64,000 nucleotides of DNA, from positions 33,361 to 97,360 of the forward strand of contig NZ_BJWG01000014.1 in NCBI RefSeq assembly GCF_007990245.1. Direction: 5' to 3'. The position numbers and the translations under genes were made by a program. Below, in pieces: positions 57,193 through 64,000 of the stretch. Source of the stretch: Cellulomonas composti (GTDB taxonomy: Bacteria > Actinomycetota > Actinomycetes > Actinomycetales > Cellulomonadaceae). Position 1 is the stretch's first letter. Each line of letters begins with the position of its first letter. The notes under the pieces were generated by a model. It had not been told where the DNA came from and searched no databases. It worked only from the letters and a program-made list of their open reading frames with translations.

Positions 57193-59145
57193 TCAGCTCA
57201 GCTCGATCTCCTGCAGCTCGAGCCGGAACGCGCCGTCCGCGGCGGTCGGCAGCTCGGTGATCCACAGCGTCAGCGTCGAGGTCTGCGTGGGCGGGTCGAG
57301 GTCGACCGCGACGTCGGTCCCGAACGCGCCGGTCGCGAGGAGCGTGCCGCCGCTCGGGTCGCTCGCATCCGACGCCCGGATCTCGAACTGGCCGCCCGTC
57401 CCACCGGTCAGCAGCCTGACCTTGCTGACCGTGGTGGGCTGCGCGAGCGTCATGACGTAGCCGACACCCGGCTTGAAGCCGGCGAAGTCCGGGCGCTGGT
57501 AGGTCTGCGTGTACCAGTAGGTCGACGTGTCGCCGTCGAACGCGCGGTCGACGGCCTCCTGGTGCTCGCCGTCGTCGTCGGACGGGTCGACCGTGGTCGC
57601 GGACTGGATCTGCGGCGGCGGACCCGTGGGGGCGGCCGAGGTCGGCGCGTCGGACGCGGACGGCGTCGGTGCGGCGCTGGTCTGCGTCACCGGCGCCTGG
57701 GGCTCCTGCTCCTGCGACGACGAGCCCGTGTCGAGCGACGAGAACAGCGCCTTGAACGCGAGCACCACGCCGACGATCACCGCGATGCCGACGATCGTCA
57801 GCACCATCGCCGTCGGGTTGAACTGGCGTCGCTCGGGGCCGTCGTCGTTCGTCGCGCCGAGCACGTCGTCGAAGCCGCCGCCGTAGTACGCGGCAGCGGG
57901 CGCGGGCTCCCGGGCCGGTGCGGGCGTCGGGGCGGGCGCGGGGACGGGCGAAGGGACCGGCGAGGGTGGGCGCGGGGGCGGGGCGGCGGACGCGGCGCCG
58001 GCCGAGACGCGGGTCGGGGTGCTCCCGGACGGTGCGGGCGGTCGCGCGGCACCCGGCGCGACCGAGGGCGGCCCCGCCACCCCGGCCCCGCCACCGGCGC
58101 CCGTGGCGGCCGCTGCCGCGGCGCCGGCCGGGAAGACCGGCGTACGCGGCGGGACGGCCGGCGGCGGCGTCCCCGGCCGGGCGGCGGGCTGCTCGCCGGC
58201 GAAGGCGCTGCGCACGGACTGCCGCTGCACCTGGATCGGGCCGGTGTCCTGCAGGTCGTCCTCGGGCATCGCGGCGCGAATGCCGCTCGCGGGAGTCACG
58301 GCGTTGGTGACCGAACCCGCGGCAGCGGCCACGGCACCGCCCGCGGTCCCGACGACCGGCGAGCCGAGCAGCGCACGGATCTCGCCCCACGGCTCGAGGT
58401 CGCGGACCAGGTCACCGGGGGTGTGCGGGCCGTCGTCGGGCGTGCTGAGCGTGACGTGGCACAGCGTGTCGAGATCGCCGGGCACGCCGGGGACGAGTTC
58501 GGACGGCAGGGCGGGACGCCCGTCGACGACGGGGGCGAGCGGCAGCCCGGCGGGCAGGGGGTCACCCGCGGGGTCGGCGGGCCAGCGACCGGTCAGGGCG
58601 GCGTACAGGAGCCGGACGAGCGCGACCGAGTCGCGCCTGCTCGTCGTGCGCGCGTCCCCGCCCGGCACGCCCGCGAGCGGCGCGTCCGTACCGAGCCCGG
58701 TCAGCACGACCCGCCCCCCGTCCGCCACGTGCACCGCGGACGGGCGCAGCGCGAGGTGGTGCACACCGCGACGGCGCGCAGCCTCGAGCGCGCTCGCAGT
58801 CTCGCCGACGACGGCGCGCGCCTGGTCGGCGGTGAGCGGCTCGTGGTCCGCGATGCGGGCCAGCGACGGCCCGGAGACCTGCTCGCAGACGACGTAGCCG
58901 AGATCCTCGTGCGTGCCGACGTCGAGCACGCGCACGAGCCGCGGGTCCGCGACGAGGGCCGCGCGCCGGGCGCCGTCGAGCGCGGACGCGATGGGTCCGG
59001 CGTGCATGACGAGTGCGCGAACCGGCCGGTCGAGGATCTGGTCGACGGCCTGCCACGCGGACGCGCCCGGGACGTCGCCCTCGACCTGCTGGAGCACCCG
59101 GTACCGACCGGCCAGCAGGGTTCCTCGACCGACGACCTCGCTCAT
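57193..59145 (-). CDS. MurJ-associated pseudokinase with discoidin-like outer domain
   Basis: A 650-aa protein. The first 270 residues have a protein-kinase fold (RYRVLQQVEGDVPG, then ALVMHAG), but the catalytic loop reads HHLALRPSAVHV instead of HRDLKPxNIL and the DFG is missing, so it should be inactive. A Pro/Ala-rich linker, one membrane helix (about 443-463) and an outside domain (about 510-650, RAFDGDTSTYWYTQTYQRPDF) resembling F5/8-type discoidin follow. In M. tuberculosis the pseudokinase is fused to MurJ (Rv3910) and recruits FhaA; here it is a separate gene just after murJ. Confidence 0.9.
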   Translation of the reverse strand: MSEVVGRGTLLAGRYRVLQQVEGDVPGASAWQAVDQILDRPVRALVMHAGPIASALDGARRAALVADPRLVRVLDVGTHEDLGYVVCEQVSGPSLARIADHEPLTADQARAVVGETASALEAARRRGVHHLALRPSAVHVADGGRVVLTGLGTDAPLAGVPGGDARTTSRRDSVALVRLLYAALTGRWPADPAGDPLPAGLPLAPVVDGRPALPSELVPGVPGDLDTLCHVTLSTPDDGPHTPGDLVRDLEPWGEIRALLGSPVVGTAGGAVAAAAGSVTNAVTPASGIRAAMPEDDLQDTGPIQVQRQSVRSAFAGEQPAARPGTPPPAVPPRTPVFPAGAAAAAATGAGGGAGVAGPPSVAPGAARPPAPSGSTPTRVSAGAASAAPPPRPPSPVPSPVPAPAPTPAPAREPAPAAAYYGGGFDDVLGATNDDGPERRQFNPTAMVLTIVGIAVIVGVVLAFKALFSSLDTGSSSQEQEPQAPVTQTSAAPTPSASDAPTSAAPTGPPPQIQSATTVDPSDDDGEHQEAVDRAFDGDTSTYWYTQTYQRPDFAGFKPGVGYVMTLAQPTTVSKVRLLTGGTGGQFEIRASDASDPSGGTLLATGAFGTDVAVDLDPPTQTSTLTLWITELPTAADGAFRLELQEIELS

Positions 59146-59241
59146 GACGGTCAGGCTATCCCGCGAACCAGCGGCGGACCCGGGCGTGCTCGCCCTGGGG
59201 ACGAGCGCTTCACCTGCCCGGACGTCGCGGACGGGTGGTTC

Positions 59242-60903
59242 TCAGCGGCGCCGGTAGCGGCCCACGCGCGCGAGCAGCGGCCGCACGAGGTCGTCGAGCT
59301 CGGTCACGTGCAGCACGCGCAGCGCGACCGCGTACGCGACCGTCATCAGGGCGCTCACGACAACGCACTCGGTGAGCGCGGCGAGCAGCCCCGTCGACAG
59401 GACGTGCTCGAGCCCGACGAGCACGCCCAGCCCGACGACGAGCGCGGGGAGCGCAGCGACGGCCGCGCGCACGTGCAGCCGCAGGATGCGGGCGCCGTCC
59501 GCGCCGTGCAACCGCCGGCTCAGGTACCGCATCCCCATCAGCGCCCCGACGAGGTACGACAGGCTCATGGCGAGCCCCGCGCCGGCGACCCACTCGCCCG
59601 GCGGCAGCACGGCCCGTCCGAGCAGCGTGCCGAGCACGACGACGGCCGCCATGACGATCTGCGTCGGCACCATGCCCCGCGCGTCCTCGTACGCGTAGTA
59701 CCCACGCTGGCTCATCGACCATGCGCCGAACGCGGGCAGCCCGACGATCATCGCGACGACCACGACGGCGACGGCCCGTACCGCCTCGTCGGTCTCCGCA
59801 GGCATGACGAGCCGGACGATCGGCTCCGCGAGCAGCCCGACGACCGCCGTGGCGAGCACCGTGAACACGCCGACCGTGCGCATGCCCGACGAGAGCGAGG
59901 CCCGCACCCCGTCGACGTCCTGCTCGTGGGCCTGGGCGGACATCCGCGTGAACATCGCGGTCGCGATCGAGACGGTGACCAGCGAGTGCGGCAGCATGAA
60001 GATGACGAACGCCCAGTCGTAGGCGGCGTTGCCCGCGACGGCGACGGGTCCGGCGGCCTCCGAGAGCCCCGCGGCCTCGGGCGCCTGCGACGCGATGCGC
60101 GACACGACGATGTAGCCCAGCTGGCCGATCGCGAGTCCCACCAGCGTCCACGTCGCCACCGTGCCCGCGCGCCCGAGCCCGGACCCGCGCAGCCCCCACC
60201 GCGGTCGGTAGTGCACCCCGGCGGCGCGCAGCGCGGGCAGCAGGACCAGCGCCTGGGCCGCGACCGCGACGGTGGCCGACCCGGCCAGCAGGACCGTCGG
60301 CGCGACACCCCACGCGGTCGCGTCGGTCATCCCGTTCTCCGGCGCGACGCCCAGCACGAGCGCGAAGACCCCGAACCCGACGATCGAGACGACGTTGTTC
60401 ACGACCGGCGCCCACATGTAGGGACCGAACGACCCGCGCGCGTTGAGCACCTGGCCGAGCAGCGCGTACACGCCGTAGAAGAACATCTGCGGGATGCACC
60501 AGTAGGCGAACGTCGTCGCGAGCTCGAGCTGGGCCGCGTTGCCGGGCTTGGAGTAGAGCCGCACGAGCAGCGGCGCGCACACCGTCAGCACGATCGTGGC
60601 GGCGGCCAGCGTCGCGAACCCGAAGGTCAGGAGCCGGTCGACGTACTCCTGACCGACGTTCCGCTTGTACGCGCGCACCACCTGCGGCACGAGCACCGCG
60701 TTGAGCACGCCGCCGATCAGCAGCATGTAGAGCACGTTCGGCAGCTTGTTGGCGACCGCGAACGCGTCGGCGGCCTGCCCCGTCGCGCCGATCGCCGCGG
60801 TGAGCACCATCCCGCGCAGCAGTCCGAGCACCCGCGAGACCGCGGTGCCGGACGCCATCACCGCCGCGCCGCGCCGCAGACTCTCGTCGCTCGCCTCGCT
60901 CAC
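59242..60903 (-). CDS. murJ: Lipid II flippase MurJ
   Basis: A 553-aa membrane protein with about 14 helices of the MviN/MurJ family. Conserved parts are SRVLGLLRGMVLTAAIG, NKLPNVLYMLLIGGVLNAVLVP and FAYWCIPQMFFYGVYALLGQVLNARG. It flips lipid II for peptidoglycan synthesis. The GTG start overlaps the DUF6049 stop (GTGA). Confidence 0.96.
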   Translation of the reverse strand: MSEASDESLRRGAAVMASGTAVSRVLGLLRGMVLTAAIGATGQAADAFAVANKLPNVLYMLLIGGVLNAVLVPQVVRAYKRNVGQEYVDRLLTFGFATLAAATIVLTVCAPLLVRLYSKPGNAAQLELATTFAYWCIPQMFFYGVYALLGQVLNARGSFGPYMWAPVVNNVVSIVGFGVFALVLGVAPENGMTDATAWGVAPTVLLAGSATVAVAAQALVLLPALRAAGVHYRPRWGLRGSGLGRAGTVATWTLVGLAIGQLGYIVVSRIASQAPEAAGLSEAAGPVAVAGNAAYDWAFVIFMLPHSLVTVSIATAMFTRMSAQAHEQDVDGVRASLSSGMRTVGVFTVLATAVVGLLAEPIVRLVMPAETDEAVRAVAVVVVAMIVGLPAFGAWSMSQRGYYAYEDARGMVPTQIVMAAVVVLGTLLGRAVLPPGEWVAGAGLAMSLSYLVGALMGMRYLSRRLHGADGARILRLHVRAAVAALPALVVGLGVLVGLEHVLSTGLLAALTECVVVSALMTVAYAVALRVLHVTELDDLVRPLLARVGRYRRR

Positions 60904-63164
60904 GGGCGGACCTCGTCGCCGGGGCCGTCCGTGCCGCCGTTCTCGTCGGGCTCGTTCTGCGGTTCGGCTTCACGACGAGGTTCGGCAGGCATGCCGCCCA
61001 GCACGGGGAGCGAGAGCGGGGCGTCGGCCTCCGCGACCGTGCGGGCGCCGCGCCGCGCGCTCTGCCCGCGCCGCACGGTGCGACCGATACCCAGCAGCAT
61101 GCCGATCGCCAGCAGCACGCCCACGACGATCGTGCCGACGCTCTCGATACGCGGCGAGACGCGTGCGGAGAACTCGATCGGTTGCGCGACGTCGCCCTGG
61201 GGTCCGACGAGGTGCACCTCGATGACGACGTCGCAGTTGGCGTGCGCGGACAGCGCCACGTCGACGACCGCGTCGGAGCCGGCGTCGATCGTCACCGCGT
61301 CGACGTCGTCCGCCGTCACGCACGCCTTGCGGGGCTCGACGACCACGCGCGCCGTGGCGGCGACGTCGAGCGCGTTGCTCACGGTGATCCGCACGTCGCC
61401 CTGTGCGGCGATCACGGTGACGTCGCTCATCGGGACGATGGACAGGCCGCGCGTCCGTTCCTCGAGGTCGTCGACCGTCGCCGTGACCAGCGCCGTGCGC
61501 GTGCGCGGGTCGTCGCGCCACGCGACCGCGAGCGGGGCGATCGTCTGCTCGTCGACCCCGGTGAGGAACGCGTCGGCGTCGGCGACGACGGTCGAGAAGT
61601 CCAGCACGTCCGAGCGGGCGCCGATCAGCGCGGCGACCTGGGCGGGCGCAAGCTCGCCCGACGCGACGACCCGGTCGGGCGAGTCGACGCGCGCGGTCGG
61701 CGTGGTACCGAGCAGCGCGGGCATCGAGGCGATCCGCGCCCAGGGTGCGTCCCGCAGCGCCTGCACGACAGCGCGCAGCACAGCGGTGCTCGGCGCCTCG
61801 TCGCGTCCCGGCGCGATCAGCAGGCCCGCGGGAAGCGTGTCCTCGCGCGCGACGAGCGCGACCTCGGCCAGCGCGCGCTGCGCGACGGTCGCGGGGGTCG
61901 CGCCGGGATCGTCCACCTGGGGGTCGACGACGAGCGACGTCAGCACCGGGTCCGGCGTGATCGTCGTCGTCGTTCCGCCGCCGGTGGTCGTCGCGGACGC
62001 CAGTCCGTCCGACGAGTCCTGAGGGGTCGTTGCCGGCGCGGCCGCGATCATCGCGACCGCACCCATCTGCTCGGCCGCGGCGAGCGTCGCGCCGTCCGCC
62101 ACGGACCCCGTCCCCCAGGCGAGCAGCGGTTGGCCACCGACGGGTCCGTCCGCCTCGGCGCTGAGGTCGGCGGCCAGGCCGAGCAGGCCCGCACCGTCGC
62201 CGTGCGCCGCGGCGGCGACGTCCGGGTCGGACCAGGCCAGCGCATACGTCTGGTGCCGGCCGGTCGCCGCGCGCAGCCGGTCGGCCCATTGGGCGGCCTG
62301 GCCGCCCGCCGCGTCCGCCGCCGCCAGCACGGCCGGGTCGACGGCGATGCCGACCGAGCCGTCGGCCCCCGCCGCGGAGAGCATCCGGCTGAGCCGGCCG
62401 TCCGGAGCGACCAGCTCGTCGAGCTCGGTCGCAGCCTGGTCGGACGCGTCCGCCAGGGCCTCGGCGTCCGCAGCGGCGGTCGCGGCGTCCGCGATCGTCG
62501 GGTCGCCGGTCTCGTCCGACGTCGGCGTCGGGCTCGTCGTGGGTTCCGGCTCGGGTTCGGACCCGGGCTCGGACGGCGACGGCACGGCACCGGGTCCGAC
62601 GAACGGCAGCAGCACCGACACCGGGACGCGCGGGAGGTCGTCGTCGGGGTTCCAGAGCAGATAGCTGCGCTGCAGGCCGACGCGTTCGCCCGCGACCTCG
62701 GCCTCGACCGCGAGCCCACGCGGACCCCACAACCCCGGCAGGTCGTACAGCCACACCCGGTCGGCCGGGAGGGTGAACGTGACCGTGTGCGAGGCATCCG
62801 GGGCCAGCGGCTCGTCGACCGGCACCTGGACCGCTTGCGCGCCCGCCGACTCGTCGTCGGACCGTGCGGCCCACTCCGCGACCTCGTCGCGCGAACCCAT
62901 CCGGTACCGGTTGACCAGCAGGTTCGCGTCGACGGACTCGAGCGGCGCCGCACCCTCGTTCGTCAGGCGCGCGGTCACCGTCAGGTCCTCGCCCGGGACG
63001 AGCACCTGCGGTGTGATCGACACGATCTCGACGCGCACGCCCTGCCCGTCGGACGCGGTCGGTTCGTCGTCGGCACCCGCAGGGGTCCCGACGAACGTGC
63101 CGGCGACCGTGCCCAGCAGCACCAGGGTCGCGCTCAGCCACCGGCGCGCGGGGCGCGCGGTCAT
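60900..63164 (-). CDS. DUF6049 secreted membrane-anchored protein
   Basis: A 754-aa protein with a signal peptide (about 1-31), a beta-rich first domain (VEIVSITPQVLVPGEDLTVTARLTNEG), a Ser/Pro/Glu-rich linker, a large alpha/beta domain (ELDELVAPDGRLSRMLSAAG) and a C-terminal membrane helix (IVVGVLLAIGMLLGIGR) with a cytoplasmic tail. M. tuberculosis Rv3909 holds the same place between mutT4 and murJ. Function unknown. Its ATG overlaps the NUDIX stop. Confidence 0.9.
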   Translation of the reverse strand: MTARPARRWLSATLVLLGTVAGTFVGTPAGADDEPTASDGQGVRVEIVSITPQVLVPGEDLTVTARLTNEGAAPLESVDANLLVNRYRMGSRDEVAEWAARSDDESAGAQAVQVPVDEPLAPDASHTVTFTLPADRVWLYDLPGLWGPRGLAVEAEVAGERVGLQRSYLLWNPDDDLPRVPVSVLLPFVGPGAVPSPSEPGSEPEPEPTTSPTPTSDETGDPTIADAATAAADAEALADASDQAATELDELVAPDGRLSRMLSAAGADGSVGIAVDPAVLAAADAAGGQAAQWADRLRAATGRHQTYALAWSDPDVAAAAHGDGAGLLGLAADLSAEADGPVGGQPLLAWGTGSVADGATLAAAEQMGAVAMIAAAPATTPQDSSDGLASATTTGGGTTTTITPDPVLTSLVVDPQVDDPGATPATVAQRALAEVALVAREDTLPAGLLIAPGRDEAPSTAVLRAVVQALRDAPWARIASMPALLGTTPTARVDSPDRVVASGELAPAQVAALIGARSDVLDFSTVVADADAFLTGVDEQTIAPLAVAWRDDPRTRTALVTATVDDLEERTRGLSIVPMSDVTVIAAQGDVRITVSNALDVAATARVVVEPRKACVTADDVDAVTIDAGSDAVVDVALSAHANCDVVIEVHLVGPQGDVAQPIEFSARVSPRIESVGTIVVGVLLAIGMLLGIGRTVRRGQSARRGARTVAEADAPLSLPVLGGMPAEPRREAEPQNEPDENGGTDGPGDEVRP

Positions 63165-63721
63165 GCCTCGCCGACGAGAACGACGAGCGCGGCCTCGGCG
63201 AGCCGGCGCTCGTTCGGGTACGCCAGCCGATCCGGGAGCGCGGACACGGCCACCCACTCCGCGTCCTCCGCCTCGCCGTCCGGGTCACCCTCGACCGAGA
63301 GCGTGCCGCCCACCGCGCCGAGCAGGAAGTGGTGCACCACCTTGTGCACGCGGCGGTCGTCGCCGCTGAACCAGTAGTCGATGACGCCCAGGCGCCGCAG
63401 CACCTGGCCCTCGATGCCCGTCTCCTCCGCGATCTCGCGGACCGCGGCCTCCTCGGGCGTCTCGTCGCCCTCGAGGTGGCCCTTCGGCAGGCACCACTCC
63501 AGCCGGCCCGCGCGGTTGCGTCGCGCGATCACCGCCGCCTGGTAGTGCCCCCCGCGCAGCTGCACGACGAGACCGCCCGCCGACGTCTCGTCGACCACCG
63601 GCAGCGGTGGCGTCGAGAGGCGGGGCGGGACGACCGCCGGCTGCGCAGGCATCCGCAGCGCGTGCCCGCCGGGGGGCGCCGGCACACCCCTGTGGCGGGA
63701 GGGCTGTGCGGCGCCGGACAT
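63161..63721 (-). CDS. NUDIX hydrolase
   Basis: A 186-aa NUDIX protein. The Nudix box G-H-L-E-G-D-E-T-P-E-E-A-A-V-R-E-I-A-E-E-T-G-I is intact. The first 45 residues are Pro-rich. The family hydrolyses nucleoside diphosphate-X compounds; the mycobacterial counterpart in this position is MutT4. Its ATG at 63721 heads a coupled NUDIX-DUF6049-murJ unit. Confidence 0.92.
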   Translation of the reverse strand: MSGAAQPSRHRGVPAPPGGHALRMPAQPAVVPPRLSTPPLPVVDETSAGGLVVQLRGGHYQAAVIARRNRAGRLEWCLPKGHLEGDETPEEAAVREIAEETGIEGQVLRRLGVIDYWFSGDDRRVHKVVHHFLLGAVGGTLSVEGDPDGEAEDAEWVAVSALPDRLAYPNERRLAEAALVVLVGEA

Positions 63722-63750
63722 GCGGCCACTGTAACGACTCCCCCTCACCC

Positions 63751-63891
63751 ACCCCGAACCACCCGCCGCCCACCCCGAACCACCCGCCGCCCCGACCACG
63801 ACGTCCGCCACCGACCGCCGCCCACCCGCGGACCCCCCGCCCGCGGACCGCCCGCCTGCGGACCGCCCGGATGCCTGCGGACCGCCCGGAT
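63751..63891. repeat. Short tandem repeats upstream of the NUDIX gene
   Basis: Two perfect 21-bp copies of ACCCCGAACCACCCGCCGCC(C) (63751-63792), and two perfect 19-bp copies of GCCTGCGGACCGCCCGGAT (63854-63891) with a partial third. No gene spans them convincingly. Confidence 0.85.
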
Positions 63892-63902
63892 GCCTGCGGA
63901 CG

Positions 63903-63952
63903 GCCACAGCATCGACGGACCCCGCGCCGGCGCTGTCCGTCGATGCTGTGGC
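63903..63952. terminator. 18-bp perfect inverted repeat
   Basis: GCCACAGCATCGACGGAC (63903-63920) and its exact complement (63935-63952) with a 14-nt loop. It might end a transcript that enters from the right. It is flanked on both sides by tandem repeats. Confidence 0.65.
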
Positions 63953-63953
63953 T

Positions 63954-64000
63954 GTCCGTCGGTGGGGAAGCCGTCCGTCGGTGGGGAAGCCGTCCGTCGG
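63954..64000. repeat. 19-bp tandem repeat running off the window
   Basis: GTCCGTCGGTGGGGAAGCC in two perfect copies (63954-63972, 63973-63991) and a partial third to the window end; its first eight bases also occur in the right arm of the adjacent inverted repeat. Confidence 0.85.

Noticed and set aside
57043..62022. A 1659-codon open frame on the plus strand
   Set aside because: It lies antisense to trxB, the pseudokinase, murJ and DUF6049, which all have clear families; the long frame follows from high G+C.

Overview
The window is a high-G+C actinobacterial chromosome segment that spans the replication origin. The gene order dnaA-dnaN-gnd-recF-DUF721-gyrB-gyrA on one side and rpmH-rnpA-yidD-yidC-khpB-rsmG-parA-parB on the other is the classic actinobacterial origin layout. 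The secreted GH64 and GH16 glucanases with ricin-type CBM13 modules, the class E sortase, and the MurJ-associated pseudokinase as a separate gene point to a member of the Cellulomonadaceae (Cellulomonas-like). The species call is inference.

Layout. 0-5.7 kb: the 3' part of pknB, then pabA, a 52-aa membrane protein, sortase E and a DUF881 protein on the minus strand, divergent crgA, then rhomboid and cyclophilin. 5.9-6.8 kb: an alanine-rich membrane protein. 6.8-9.4 kb: an arsenic cluster (ArsR-phosphatase fusion, arsC, arsM, a second arsR) with no efflux pump visible. 9.4-12.0 kb: an ABC exporter (ATPase plus two permeases). 12.2-16.1 kb: a small degenerate-nuclease-like protein, then the GH64 and GH16 glucanases. 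16.1-31.5 kb: a lower-G+C accessory island. 31.7-32.0 kb: tRNA-Ala, a DLW-39 microprotein and tRNA-Ile. 32.1-44.0 kb: DUF3566, gyrA, gyrB, DUF721, recF, gnd, dnaN, oriC, dnaA, all minus. 44.5-53.3 kb: rpmH to parB, all plus, broken by a parS array of about 2 kb. 53.3-64 kb, minus strand: a Ddl-like ligase, an aminotransferase, trxA, trxB, the pseudokinase, murJ, DUF6049 and NUDIX, then tandem repeats.

The island at 16.4-31.5 kb is the most interesting part. The plus-strand operon encodes a 950-aa protein of unknown family, a 362-aa protein, an 1857-aa DEAH helicase with zinc fingers and a DUF1998 C-terminus (DruE-like), and a RecB/Cas4/AddB-type nuclease with four cysteines placed like an Fe-S cluster. 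It runs head-on into a minus-strand operon encoding an XRE regulator, a 124-aa protein, a GHKL ATPase and a DUF4338 (DruA-like) protein. The two operons end 3 bases apart. A DruA-like plus a DruE-like protein suggests Druantia-type anti-phage defence, but the nuclease and GHKL ATPase partners do not match the Druantia types I know. I propose it as a candidate variant or composite defence system.

Other notable points: a tandemly amplified parS array with 155-bp and about 110-bp units, a further perfect parS inside the parA reading frame, a ParA with a very long repetitive N-terminus, a SigR/SigH-type promoter in front of trxB-trxA, and a DnaA-box hairpin repeat at the end of crgA far from oriC.
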